36,606 nucleotides of DNA. Source: Dehalococcoidia bacterium (GTDB lineage Bacteria > Chloroflexota > Dehalococcoidia > Lucifugimonadales > Lucifugimonadaceae). Below the pieces are notes generated by a model. That model had not been told where the DNA came from and did no database searches. It saw nothing but the letters and a program-made list of their open reading frames with translations. The first letter of the stretch is position 1. Each line of letters starts with the position of its first letter. Position numbers and translations under genes: made by a program. Of the stretch, positions 17,641 to 25,266 are shown piece by piece. The DNA is taken from assembly GCA_012959765.1 (NCBI GenBank), contig DUCO01000011.1:1-36606 (forward strand), read 5' to 3'.

Positions 17641-18345
17641 CTACCGGCGAGCGTACATACCTGAAAAGGAACCGATTCCGATTACCTTGCCGCGAATCGC
17701 TTCCGAAACTTGCTTTGGACCGGCTCCGTCTTCGATGTCGAGTTGCTCAGTTAGCGCGTATATGAAGAAGACGTACTCGTGCTCTTCGCCCTCAGGAGGG
17801 CACGGGCCGCCGTACCCGGTTCTGCCGAACTCGTTGGGGCCCTGACGGGTTGAGTTTTCGAGTGCGACTGTCGTTGGCTGGGCGGTCTTGAGCGATCGGG
17901 TTCCTGAAGGAATGTTGTAGACAGACCAGTGTCGGAAGATGGAGCCGGGTGCGTCGGGGTCATCAACGATGATCGCCAGTGCGCGTGCGCCATCTGGAAC
18001 ATCCGACCACCTGAGCGGTGGCGACTGATCTTCACCATCGCATGTGTACTCGACCGGGATGGAATCGCCATCGTCGAACGCAGGTGACGAGAACGCTATC
18101 GAAGCGATTACAGAGCTTTCAGGATCGAATTCCAGAAGTTCAGAATCGTCGCTGCTGCAGGCGGTCGCTATTACTGAAAGTAGAACAAGTGCAACGACTG
18201 CGATAAACAGTGGACGTATTTGAGAATATCGCGATGCAGATTTCAATTTTGACACTGGATGCTGTGATCTGGTGGTCGACCTGAAGTCGATTCGATCAGG
18301 CGCGTGAAGGCCCCGCTTGCTGCGAGGCCTAAGAAATTGTTTCAC
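17641..18345 (-). CDS. PEBP/YbhB family lipoprotein (Raf kinase inhibitor-like)
   Basis: Phosphatidylethanolamine-binding-protein fold, the YbhB/YbcL subgroup, whose bacterial function is unsettled. Family motifs are IPVEYTCDGEDQSPPLRW, IVDDPDAPGSIFRHWSVYNI and GYGGPCPPEGEEHEYVFFIYA. A lipoprotein signal is present: LFIAVVALVLLSVIATAC followed by SSDDSELLEF, so the protein is exported and lipid-anchored. The frame opens at GTG 18345, which puts about 47 hydrophilic residues before the hydrophobic core. GTG 18255 gives a normal signal peptide (MSKLKSASRYSQIRP as N-region) and is more likely. Neither start has a strong ribosome site. It is part of a run of secreted lipoprotein genes. Confidence 0.88.
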   Translation of the reverse strand: MKQFLRPRSKRGLHAPDRIDFRSTTRSQHPVSKLKSASRYSQIRPLFIAVVALVLLSVIATACSSDDSELLEFDPESSVIASIAFSSPAFDDGDSIPVEYTCDGEDQSPPLRWSDVPDGARALAIIVDDPDAPGSIFRHWSVYNIPSGTRSLKTAQPTTVALENSTRQGPNEFGRTGYGGPCPPEGEEHEYVFFIYALTEQLDIEDGAGPKQVSEAIRGKVIGIGSFSGMYARR

Positions 18346-18641
18346 ATGAATGCCAAATACGAAAATGTAATTCGCTTAACGACTTTTTACACAACATCTC
18401 GTTGAAGTTTCACAAAAACACCGTAGCTGGTTGTATCGTTGTTAACGTCACCCAATGGGGACTCACTGGGTGACACAGGCTTCGTTAGCAATCCAATGCT
18501 GACGAAGCCGCTTTTGTTTAAGGTCTTGCTGATCTCCCGTATTCATCACACGAGACGGTATAGTGTCGGTCGCACTGATCGTCCGCTATCTTGATCGCGG
18601 GGCTGATGTCGAGTGTCTGGAACACCTGAGAGGTAGCTGTT
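18346..18641 (+). ncRNA. Intergenic region with two hairpins; possible small RNA and terminator
   Basis: No coding frame. Two strong hairpins sit side by side. The first pairs GTCACCCA (18447-18454) with TGGGTGAC (18467-18474), 8 bp perfect. The second pairs GGCTTCGTTAGC (18478-18489) with GCTGACGAAGCC (18498-18509), 12 bp with one G-U, and is followed by a T-rich run (18512-18519). The second looks like a rightward intrinsic terminator, yet no rightward gene lies upstream, which is why a short RNA of about 80-110 nt is proposed. It does not match a class I recognise. The DUF3105 gene's ribosome site is GAGAGG at about 18628-18633. Confidence 0.4.
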
Positions 18642-19211
18642 TTGAATTTTCACAAGTTGCGACGTATCACCCTCTTTTTGATGATCGGGTTGTTAGGCAG
18701 CGTGCTTTTTCTGGGCTGTACCAGCTCAACTCCAACTGAAGATGGTGTGAACAGTGGCGGCAAGGTAGAACTCGATACCGATGACGGTCGTGAGCATCTA
18801 GATGGATTTGCACCGAACACAGATGGCTACTCGGTCACGCCTGCAACTTCCGGGCCTCACTGGATTGGGCCGGAGACACCGGCTGGTGTTCCGGCTCCTG
18901 CTCGATGGGGGATCTATAGCAATGAACTTCCAGATGAGGTATTAATTCACAATCTGGAGCACGGCGGGATTGGCATTCACTACGATTGCGACAGCGACTG
19001 CCCCGAAATCGTTGCGGCGCTAGAAAAGTTCGTACCTTCCAGTCCTTCTCAATTCATCGTGTCCCCATACTCGGAAACGCCCAGCAGGATAACGATCACC
19101 TCATGGCGACATCATCTGTATCTCGACGAAGTGGATACCGAGAAAATTCAACAGTTTATCGATGAATACAAAGACCGCGCTCCCGAAAGCGTGTCTGGAA
19201 ACCTGTACTAG
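18642..19211 (+). CDS. DUF3105 family lipoprotein
   Basis: 189-aa exported lipoprotein. The signal is MNFHKLRRITLFLMIGLLG, then SVLFLGC with Cys26 as lipid site. The mature domain matches DUF3105: YSVTPATSGPHW (about residues 63-74), WGIYSNELPDEVLIHNLEHG (about 88-107), GIGIHYDCDSDCPEIV, and late SWRHHLYLDEVD. The conserved His residues in SGPHW, IHNLEHG and WRHH suggest a metal site; the family function is unknown. The start is TTG 18642, preceded by GAGAGG about 8 nt upstream. No ATG upstream fits. Confidence 0.87.
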   Translation: MNFHKLRRITLFLMIGLLGSVLFLGCTSSTPTEDGVNSGGKVELDTDDGREHLDGFAPNTDGYSVTPATSGPHWIGPETPAGVPAPARWGIYSNELPDEVLIHNLEHGGIGIHYDCDSDCPEIVAALEKFVPSSPSQFIVSPYSETPSRITITSWRHHLYLDEVDTEKIQQFIDEYKDRAPESVSGNLY

Positions 19212-19280
19212 CAGACGGCAGAATTTCTCTCGAAGATTGCTGTTCACCTACTAAATAGTCGTACTCTAGGAAATCGGTAC

Positions 19281-19823
19281 ATGAGTCACACTGTGCGCAA
19301 TATCGAATTGATGAATTCCAGCCGTCTGGTTTTATTGGCAACGCTCGTCATCGCATTGTTCGCAGTAGTTTCATGCAGTTCTGAGACGAATTCTGAGAGT
19401 GCCGAGAGTGTTGCGACCGTTTCTGAATCTGACGATCAGCTGTTAGAAATTTCTAGAGTATTTGCGCCGGAGAAAATCTTCACCTTTGAAAATTTCGTTA
19501 CAGCCGGTTGGAAGAAATCGAAGCAATACGACACCGAGACCGTCGCTGAGGCTAACGGTATTTGGTACGGGTTCTATGGCGGGCGGGACATTGAGTTGCG
19601 GTTTTACGACTCGTACGATGTCGCCAGCACTGTGGGGTTTAGTGACGCAGCTGAAGTGATCGATCTGAGTTCAACCACAAAGGTTGCTCGCAATGCCGCC
19701 GGAGGCTCGGCCAGCACCAAGTACAAGGCGTTCACTGTTGTGGGAAACACAGTGATGCTCTGTGAACTGGCGATCGAATCGTGCATAGCACTTGTCGACG
19801 CTCTGGACGTGGGTACCAGATAA
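19281..19823 (+). CDS. Hypothetical lipoprotein
   Basis: 180 aa, not recognised. A lipoprotein signal is clear: SRLVLLATLVIALFAVVSC, then an acidic Ser/Glu linker (SSETNSESAESVATVSES). The mature part (residues about 50-180) has mixed strands such as GIWYGFYGGRDIELRFYDSY and a late Cys pair (CELAIESC). ATG 19281 has AGGA about 8 nt upstream and is preferred; ATG 19311 would shorten the N-region by ten residues. It lies 69 nt after the DUF3105 gene in the same direction, so co-transcription is likely. Confidence 0.7.
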   Translation: MSHTVRNIELMNSSRLVLLATLVIALFAVVSCSSETNSESAESVATVSESDDQLLEISRVFAPEKIFTFENFVTAGWKKSKQYDTETVAEANGIWYGFYGGRDIELRFYDSYDVASTVGFSDAAEVIDLSSTTKVARNAAGGSASTKYKAFTVVGNTVMLCELAIESCIALVDALDVGTR

Positions 19824-20036
19824 CGGGGAACTTGATATGAGTCCAGCGGGCATCATCGAACTGCCGACCTGCCGATTACGAATCAAATGAATAGCACAAT
19901 TTGAGACACTACTAGATCTTCAGAAAATGTTCGTTATTTTGTTTGCAAAACGGACTTGCAACTTGAGTAGAACCTCACTGGCTCGGATTCCATAGACCCG
20001 ATATAGTCCCATTGGCAACCGCCGAATAAGCAAACA

Positions 20037-20702
20037 ATGGCACTTGGACTGGCACGAATGATAAGGCGTCTCTTTGTAACGTTCATAGGCTTGTGCATTC
20101 TTGCAGTGTCAGCAGTTGTGATTACATGTTCAACAGATACGCCGCCAACTGTTTTGACTTCATCTGAGCCAGAACAGACGTTCGTTCGGGTTACAGTCAC
20201 CCCGGTTCCAATCGTCACACCAACTCCGGCAGCTACGGCAATAACGCAATCACAACTAACCACTGATCAGCTTGCTGACCCGGTTTTTCCTGACTGGCTT
20301 GATCCTGAATTAAACGATGAGCGGCCCGAGGATGAATTGGTAATTGAAGGGTGGCGGGAGTACCTGAGCAACACAGTGATGACCGGTATCGACGTTTACG
20401 GGAGTGTAGGAGATTTTACTGTCTGTGATGAAGGCATCATCCTCGTCTCCGATGGTGAGGTCAGTAAGAGTAATTTGTGGGGCATAACCCGAACTGCTGC
20501 GATGTCGCCGAGCCAATGGGGGACGGTTGCGTTGATCGCTGAGACTCCAGGCGAACAAAATAATTCAGGCTCCACCGGCTCCACGTATACGTTCGCCACT
20601 CTTCACCGAAAAGACGGAATGATCATGCAATCTACTGTTAGTTCAATGCACGAGATTACGATAACTCGCAGTATGAGCTGCCTTGAACTCTCCGCCGAGT
20701 GA
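20037..20702 (+). CDS. Hypothetical lipoprotein with Pro/Thr linker
   Basis: 221 aa, no family recognised. The N-terminus is basic then hydrophobic (MIRRLFVTFIGLCILAVSAV), ending in VVITC as lipobox. A Pro/Thr/Val linker (VRVTVTPVPIVTPTPAATA) follows. The C-terminal 140 residues form a compact domain with three Cys (TVCDEG, SMSCLEL and the lipid Cys) and WGITRTAAMSPSQWGTVAL. The frame opens with ATG 20037; ATG 20058, directly before IRRLFV, gives a more usual signal peptide. Ribosome sites are weak for both. The 213 nt upstream (19824-20036) hold no other gene. Confidence 0.68.
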   Translation: MALGLARMIRRLFVTFIGLCILAVSAVVITCSTDTPPTVLTSSEPEQTFVRVTVTPVPIVTPTPAATAITQSQLTTDQLADPVFPDWLDPELNDERPEDELVIEGWREYLSNTVMTGIDVYGSVGDFTVCDEGIILVSDGEVSKSNLWGITRTAAMSPSQWGTVALIAETPGEQNNSGSTGSTYTFATLHRKDGMIMQSTVSSMHEITITRSMSCLELSAE

Positions 20703-20791
20703 TCTTATTTACTGTTCGTGGGAAGTCCATGTGCGAACCTCTGGTAGTTCAGCCTTCTCGATACGAAGTCATCACAATCGATGCTTGAATG

Positions 20792-20823
20792 AAAAAGCCC
20801 CCAGCAATTTGCTGAAGGCTTTT
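20792..20823 (-). terminator. Intrinsic terminator of tRNA-Thr
   Basis: On the minus strand AAAAGCC pairs with GGCTTTT, with an inner CAGCAA/TTGCTG stem, and the T-run follows directly. It lies 13 nt after the tRNA CCA end, in the right orientation. Confidence 0.8.
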
Positions 20824-20835
20824 CCGGTTCACATA

Positions 20836-20910
20836 TGGAGCCAACGGTGAGGATTGAACTCACGGCCTGCTCATTACGAATGAGCTGCTCTACCACTGAG
20901 CTACGTTGGC
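20836..20910 (-). tRNA. tRNA-Thr (anticodon CGT), CCA encoded
   Basis: A complete cloverleaf on the minus strand: acceptor GCCAACG with CGTTGGC, D-arm GCTCAGTGGTAGAGC, anticodon stem GCTCA/TGAGC with loop TTCGTAA (anticodon CGT, reading ACG), a 5-nt variable region, T-arm GTGAG-TTCAATC-CTCAC, discriminator T and encoded CCA. Total length is 75 nt with CCA. It decodes ACG threonine codons. Confidence 0.97.
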
Positions 20911-21054
20911 GTGTTTGACTTCAGACTCGATGCGAATTCGACCGCTACCGAACCAAAGGCCAGTTAAGACTACGACGCGCCCGTCGGTTCAGCAACGAAA
21001 ATAGCGACGCATAAACCGAATTACGTGTTACAGACCACCGAATCGCCAGCCTAG

Positions 21055-21480
21055 CTAATCGTCGCCATCCCGACTAAAACCCATCTCATCGACAACCCGG
21101 TTCGAATGCTTTATCCCTGATTTTGTAGCGAATTCAAGTCGATTGCCCTCGGGATCGTAGACATAAAACGCACGCTGGCCATCGACTCGCTCGATCGGAC
21201 CCTTGATGATCTCGTATCCAGCTTCTGTCATCGCCTCAAGCGCCTCGTCGAAATCATCAACTTCGAACGCTGTATGAATGTTTGGAGTGTCATCAGGTGG
21301 TCGCTGAACGAGGTGAATCATCGTACCGTCCGCAGCCTGCATCCAGATCAGCCCGTTGCCACTTTCCTGCGCCGGAATGATCTCCAGACCCAGCAGATCC
21401 TTCCAGAATCCAAGCGCTCGACCGCGGTCACGCATGGGCATCGACTGATGGTGGATTGTGTTTATCTTGATTTTTGCCAT
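21055..21480 (-). CDS. VOC family protein (glyoxalase/bleomycin resistance fold)
   Basis: 141-aa single-copy VOC-fold protein with two beta-alpha-beta-beta-beta modules. The first module is INTIHHQSMPMRDRGRALGF then WKDLLGLEIIP; the second is HTAFEVDDFDEALEAMTEAG then AFYVYDPEGNRLEF. Candidate metal ligands are His10/His11, His56 (MIHLVQR), His69 and Glu114 (NRLEF), in the places used by glyoxalase I-like enzymes. The reaction (lyase, dioxygenase, epimerase or drug binding) cannot be chosen. ATG 21480 has no clear ribosome site. It is followed upstream by a TIM-barrel gene in the same direction, 41 nt apart. Confidence 0.85.
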   Translation of the reverse strand: MAKIKINTIHHQSMPMRDRGRALGFWKDLLGLEIIPAQESGNGLIWMQAADGTMIHLVQRPPDDTPNIHTAFEVDDFDEALEAMTEAGYEIIKGPIERVDGQRAFYVYDPEGNRLEFATKSGIKHSNRVVDEMGFSRDGDD

Positions 21481-21521
21481 TTGACGTTTATATATGCCTT
21501 ATTTATGATGAACTAATACGA

Positions 21522-22358
21522 CTAAGAGATAGCTTTGCGAGCGCCATCGAGAGCGTTGTAACAGAACTCGGCGGCTCCGCGAGGGTTGTACTCGGCCTGC
21601 CCAGACTGCATAACACTGACCTCGGCAAACACCGGCAGGTCTTCAAGTCCGTTCGCTCGAAGTGCCGTCAGGAATCCCGGAATATCGATTCCGCCATCGC
21701 CCGGCAAACAGAACTGAACCTGCCCATCGATCTTCTCACCGTCCTTGATGTGAACCATTGATGAATGAGGAGCACACAGATTTACGCTGTGAACCATTTC
21801 GCTGCCTTCAACAACGAAGTGCGAAATATCGAGATCGAGCTTCAGGTTCGAATGCTGAGTTTGATCCATCATCCAAACAGCCTTCTCAGGAGTCTCAAAG
21901 TCAGTTCCAGCGTGTGCCTCGATCGAAACAATCACATCACTCTCGGCCGCAAAATCGGCAAGTGAAAGAAACGCATCTCGTATCTGTTCCTTCCCCGAAG
22001 ACCAGGGAGGAGCCGAATGACCCGGAGTTGTTGTGATGAGAATAGGTGAATCGTCGAAATGAAGTCGATGAACCATTTCGAACTTCCGTTTAGCGTCTTC
22101 GAGCATCGCCATGCGGTCGTCCTGAGGAGCGCAAACATCTATCAATGCAAACAGTATTGGTGATCCAAATCCCAGATCCTGCGCCAGCTTTCCGAGATCG
22201 TTTTGCCGGGAAGTATTGAAAAATGCCGGGTTCGAAGGCCAGCCATTTGCGGCGCAAATCTCAAGGGCTTCGTACCCAACATCCTTGATCAACTTCACTG
22301 CTTCGAATGGGTCGACCATCTTGAGTGCGTATGTCGAATATCCAAGGGTAAATGCCAC
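21522..22358 (-). CDS. Sugar phosphate isomerase/epimerase-like TIM barrel
   Basis: 278 aa of the AP endonuclease 2/xylose isomerase-like TIM barrel family. Typical segments are LGYSTYALKMVDPFEAVKLI, GYEALEICAANGWP, VIVSIEAHAGTDFETPEKAV, LKLDLDISHFVVEG, MVHIKDGEK and LPVFAEVSVMQSG. Candidate metal ligands are the Glu of SIEAH, the Asp and His of DISHF, the His of VHIKD and the Glu of FAEVS, as in ketose epimerases. The start is GTG 22358 with AAGGA about 10 nt upstream. Probable substrate is a sugar or inositol derivative, unknown. Likely in one transcript with the VOC gene. Confidence 0.85.
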   Translation of the reverse strand: MAFTLGYSTYALKMVDPFEAVKLIKDVGYEALEICAANGWPSNPAFFNTSRQNDLGKLAQDLGFGSPILFALIDVCAPQDDRMAMLEDAKRKFEMVHRLHFDDSPILITTTPGHSAPPWSSGKEQIRDAFLSLADFAAESDVIVSIEAHAGTDFETPEKAVWMMDQTQHSNLKLDLDISHFVVEGSEMVHSVNLCAPHSSMVHIKDGEKIDGQVQFCLPGDGGIDIPGFLTALRANGLEDLPVFAEVSVMQSGQAEYNPRGAAEFCYNALDGARKAIS

Positions 22359-22848
22359 GAATAGGGTTCCTTTCGAGAGCCAATCACGAACGTGCGAGAA
22401 ACAGACCTAAAGAACAGTAGTTAACTGCCAACGGGGTGAGATTCTAACAACGGTGACCCGGCTGAAGGTGCTTAATACACCGATCCCAATCGGGAATGTG
22501 TGGGTGTACACACAAATGCGCACCGACAAAACTGTTGCGTAAATTACGTACTCAAACTGAGGTCTTATCCCTCAGCCTTCTGGTGTGTACACCGGGCAAC
22601 GAATATCGGCGAGAGGTCGATATTCGTAATACTGCCCTGGCGGTGGATGTCGGCTGAGTTGCCCTGTGCGCTCTGCCCGGGAGTTGCGATTGGGCTTTCG
22701 TTACGTATTCCACCGCTAGGGTTTATATTCCCGGTAGGTCACGCGCGCACATGTGGATCGGTCTTATTGCAACTCAGCTGGCAACGGGCTTCTGACATAT
22801 GCGCAACCTACTGAACATCAGGTAACTCAGCAGGGAAGGCCGCAACCG
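22359..22848. promoter_or_regulatory. Palindrome-rich intergenic region upstream of moxR fragment
   Basis: About 490 nt with no convincing gene. It carries two copies of the 8-bp palindrome GTGTACAC (22504-22511 and 22585-22592), 81 bp apart, and a perfect 10-bp inverted repeat ACGAATATCG/CGATATTCGT (22599-22627, 9-nt loop). These could be operator sites or a structured leader for the divergent genes on either side. No known riboswitch or RNA family was recognised. Confidence 0.35.
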
Positions 22849-23402
22849 TTGGACACTATCGATTCGACTGATCACTCCGTTCTCGATTTCACAGTCGGGG
22901 CTCCCGACAACACAGTGGCCCAATCCCTAGTCGATGACGCAGCGACTATCGCTACCGAAATACAGCGAGTTGTAGTTACCTCGCCGCAGACGATCCAGCT
23001 ATCTATTCTGGGTTTGCTGGCTGAAGGTCACACCCTGCTCGAAGACGTTCCCGGTGTAGGTAAAACACTTCTCGGCAAAACTCTGGCCGGATCGATTGAC
23101 TGCGATTTCAAACGAATCCAGTTCACTCCCGACCTGCTGCCGACCGATATCACCGGCACAACCGTGTTCGATATGAAGAGTTCAACCTTCAACTTCATTC
23201 AAGGCCCTATCTTCTCGAACATCGTTCTTGCTGACGAGATTAACAGGACAGGCCCCCGCACACAGTCGGCTCTGCTCGAAGCAATGGCCGAACACCAGGT
23301 GTCTATCGAAGGCGAAGTGATGAAACTTCCTTTGCCTTTTATGGTCATCGCTACCCAGAACATGTCTGAGAGTCACGGCACGTTCCCTCTACCGGACAGC
23401 CA
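22849..23402 (+). pseudogene. MoxR-type AAA ATPase, 3' truncated
   Basis: Front part of a MoxR ATPase. MoxR proteins act with DUF58 and von Willebrand factor proteins as chaperone-like ATPases. Visible are LLEDVPGVGKTLLGKTLA (Walker A), FTPDLLPTDITG, FNFIQGPIFSNIVLADEINR (Walker B ends in ADE), SALLEAMAEHQVSIEG and MVIATQNMSESHGTFPLPDS. Family members continue after DSQ with a Leu/Met-Asp-Arg-Phe segment. Here the match stops at 23402 and the frame ends at TGA 23422-23424. The arginine finger and lid domain are gone. TTG 22849 is in frame with GGGAAGG upstream; the longer frame from ATG 22753 has no support. Confidence 0.85.
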
Positions 23403-24028
23403 GAAAGATCACCCCGCAGGGTGACCACGCATGGTCGGAGATCTACTTCAGGGGAGCAGGCTGGATTCCGTTCGACGCGTCGACCCGATCCGATCTGCCA
23501 GTTCCTGCCGAGCTTATTGAAGCACCGCCCTCGGGTTTGAGTTCACTACTCGACCGTCGACTTGGCGATAGCCTTGCCGCCGCCGCAGGTCAAACTCCGG
23601 CTGCGATCTTGAAGGGCTTTGAATTTGCAATGAAGAACGGCATTGGTTGGGGCCTGTTCGCCATCGTTGGCATCGGGACTCTCGCCATGCTGATCTGGTT
23701 CCTGTTCTTCTAGAGGAAGCACGGTTCAACGAAACCAGTTGATTTCGACTACTTGTCCATCGATGGCAAGGATCGAAAAGCCGTAATCGCAGCGTTCGCT
23801 TCTGTTGATAAGCATCTTGCAAATAACGGCTTCCGACGTCGAATGGCCAATGAGTCGTACCGTGAGTATGCGTTCGCAGCCCAGCTTGATGCCGGCGAGT
23901 TCGCCGAACAACTGAACTGGCTCGCCGGAGCAGCTTCAAGAGCGGCGTTCTACTCGGCTGATGTCAAAGCCGATGAAGCAATCACCGCCTTCGATCAGGC
24001 CAAAGATCTGCGCTCGAAGATCAGCTAG
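23403..24028 (+). pseudogene. Transglutaminase/DUF4129 membrane protein, C-terminal remnant with in-frame amber
   Basis: A separate frame starts abruptly near 23403. It reads ITPQGDHAWSEIYFRGAGWI then PFDAST, the end of a TgpA-type transglutaminase core (HAW with the catalytic His and WxPFD). Next come SLAAAAGQTPAA and a membrane segment (GLFAIVGIGTLAMLIWFLFF). TAG at 23711-23713 follows, and the same frame continues as RKHGSTKPVDFDYLSIDGKD through a DUF4129-like tail to TAG 24026-24028. There is no N-terminal membrane domain and no start. Together with the moxR piece this is the outer part of a moxR-DUF58-tgpA operon after an internal deletion. The amber suggests decay. Confidence 0.82.
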
Positions 24029-24059
24029 ATCCGGGGATGCCCACAACGCCGCTCCCATT

Positions 24060-24089
24060 TCCCGACCGCAGCGAAGCGGAGTGGAGGGA
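24060..24089. repeat. Palindromic intergenic repeat, copy 1
   Basis: TCCC and GGGA ends flank a GC-rich centre with CCGC/GCGG arms (30 nt). It looks like a REP-type element. A related but diverged copy lies 71 nt downstream. Confidence 0.5.
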
Positions 24090-24160
24090 TCTCGCGGGCA
24101 ATAGCTCCCAACATAACGAACTCACGCTCAAGGCTACGATTAATGTTGAATCCATAGAGG

Positions 24161-24189
24161 TCCCTCGGCTCCGAAGACTCCGCTCGGGA
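24161..24189. repeat. Palindromic intergenic repeat, copy 2
   Basis: 29 nt with TCCC and GGGA ends around an imperfect palindrome (CTCGGCTCCGAAG, then ACTCCGCTCGG). It resembles copy 1 in ends and composition. Both sit between the deletion remnant and the 2-hydroxyacid dehydrogenase gene. Confidence 0.45.
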
Positions 24190-24224
24190 AATAGATTGAT
24201 CGCTAATCGTTCAATGGCAACCGA

Positions 24225-25211
24225 CTAGATCCCAGACCGCGCCTTGCCCAGTACGTCGGGGTTGATCAAGTTCTCTGGCGATTCGCCATTGAGGACTCGC
24301 ACAACTTCCCCCGCAGTTCTTCTCTCAAGCTCCAGCGTCGAAGCCTGAGAGAAGAACGCTGTGTGCGGCGTGATAATCACGTTCTCCTGCTTCAGCAGCG
24401 CACTGGAAGGATCCGGCGGTGTCGGTTCAACCACGTCGAGCCCTGCTCCAGCCGTGTGATTGGAAGCCAGCGACACAGCAAGCGCATCTTCATCGATTAA
24501 CCCACCTCGAGCACAGTTCACGATTATCGAACCCTGCTTCATCTTCGCCAGTTCAGCGGTGCTGATCATATTTTCAGTCGAGGGGAGTAGCGGGACGTGT
24601 AGCGATATGAAATCTGACTGTGTAAGTACTTCGTCGAGTGTGACAGACGATGCGCCTTCGACTTCTGCGCCTGGCTCGATCAATGGATCGTAGGCAAGAA
24701 TGTTCATTCCAAACCCAACTGCCTTAGCCGCCAACGAACGACCAATGCGCCCATAACCAACGATTCCGAGCGTTGCTCCCCGGGTTCGGTGCATCGGCTG
24801 ATTCAGTACGACATCATTCCAGCCGCCAGAAACTACGGTGTTGGTGTGCGGTACGAGGCGACGGTTGAGGGCAAGGATCATGCCGAGCGCATGATCGGTC
24901 ACCTCATCCATGCAGTAATCAGGCACGTTCGTTACGACGATTCCCAGTTCGGTTGCTTTGGCGATATCGACATTGTCGACACCGATTCCATAACGAGCTG
25001 CAATTTTGCAGTTTGTAGCTACTTCAAGCACCTTCCCGGTTACCTGTGCAAAGCAGAACATGATCGCATCAACGTCGACAGCCAGCGCGGCAAGTGTTTC
25101 TTCTGAACCGTCAGGCGCAATCACAAGCTCGATGCCAGCCGCTTCCAGAACTTCGCGCTCTGGATCGGTCGAGGGCCACACGTAGTCAGTTATTAGTACT
25201 TTTGTAGTCAT
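24225..25211 (-). CDS. D-isomer-specific 2-hydroxyacid dehydrogenase (PGDH/CtBP-like)
   Basis: 328-aa NAD-dependent dehydrogenase of the 2-hydroxyacid family. The NAD motif is GIVGYGRIGRSL followed by the acidic residue in ILAYDPL. Catalytic residues are Arg in VNCARGGLID, Glu in LDVVEPTPPD and His in TPHTAFFS. IAARYGIGVDNVDIAKATEL is a further family signature. There is no ACT or regulatory domain, so it is not a long SerA. Possible substrates are glyoxylate, hydroxypyruvate or phosphoglycerate; the glycerate kinase in this window would fit the first two. ATG 25211 has no clear ribosome site. Confidence 0.92.
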   Translation of the reverse strand: MTTKVLITDYVWPSTDPEREVLEAAGIELVIAPDGSEETLAALAVDVDAIMFCFAQVTGKVLEVATNCKIAARYGIGVDNVDIAKATELGIVVTNVPDYCMDEVTDHALGMILALNRRLVPHTNTVVSGGWNDVVLNQPMHRTRGATLGIVGYGRIGRSLAAKAVGFGMNILAYDPLIEPGAEVEGASSVTLDEVLTQSDFISLHVPLLPSTENMISTAELAKMKQGSIIVNCARGGLIDEDALAVSLASNHTAGAGLDVVEPTPPDPSSALLKQENVIITPHTAFFSQASTLELERRTAGEVVRVLNGESPENLINPDVLGKARSGI

Positions 25212-25266
25212 GGCGCCGAATGATACCTACCATTTGTTTGCCTTTCTCTTGGATACGAACGCAGTC

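Noticed and set aside
22800-22850. SRP RNA-like segment before the moxR fragment
   Set aside because: CAGCAGGGAAGG resembles the SRP apical loop in composition only; the order of the conserved blocks is wrong and no closing helix fits.
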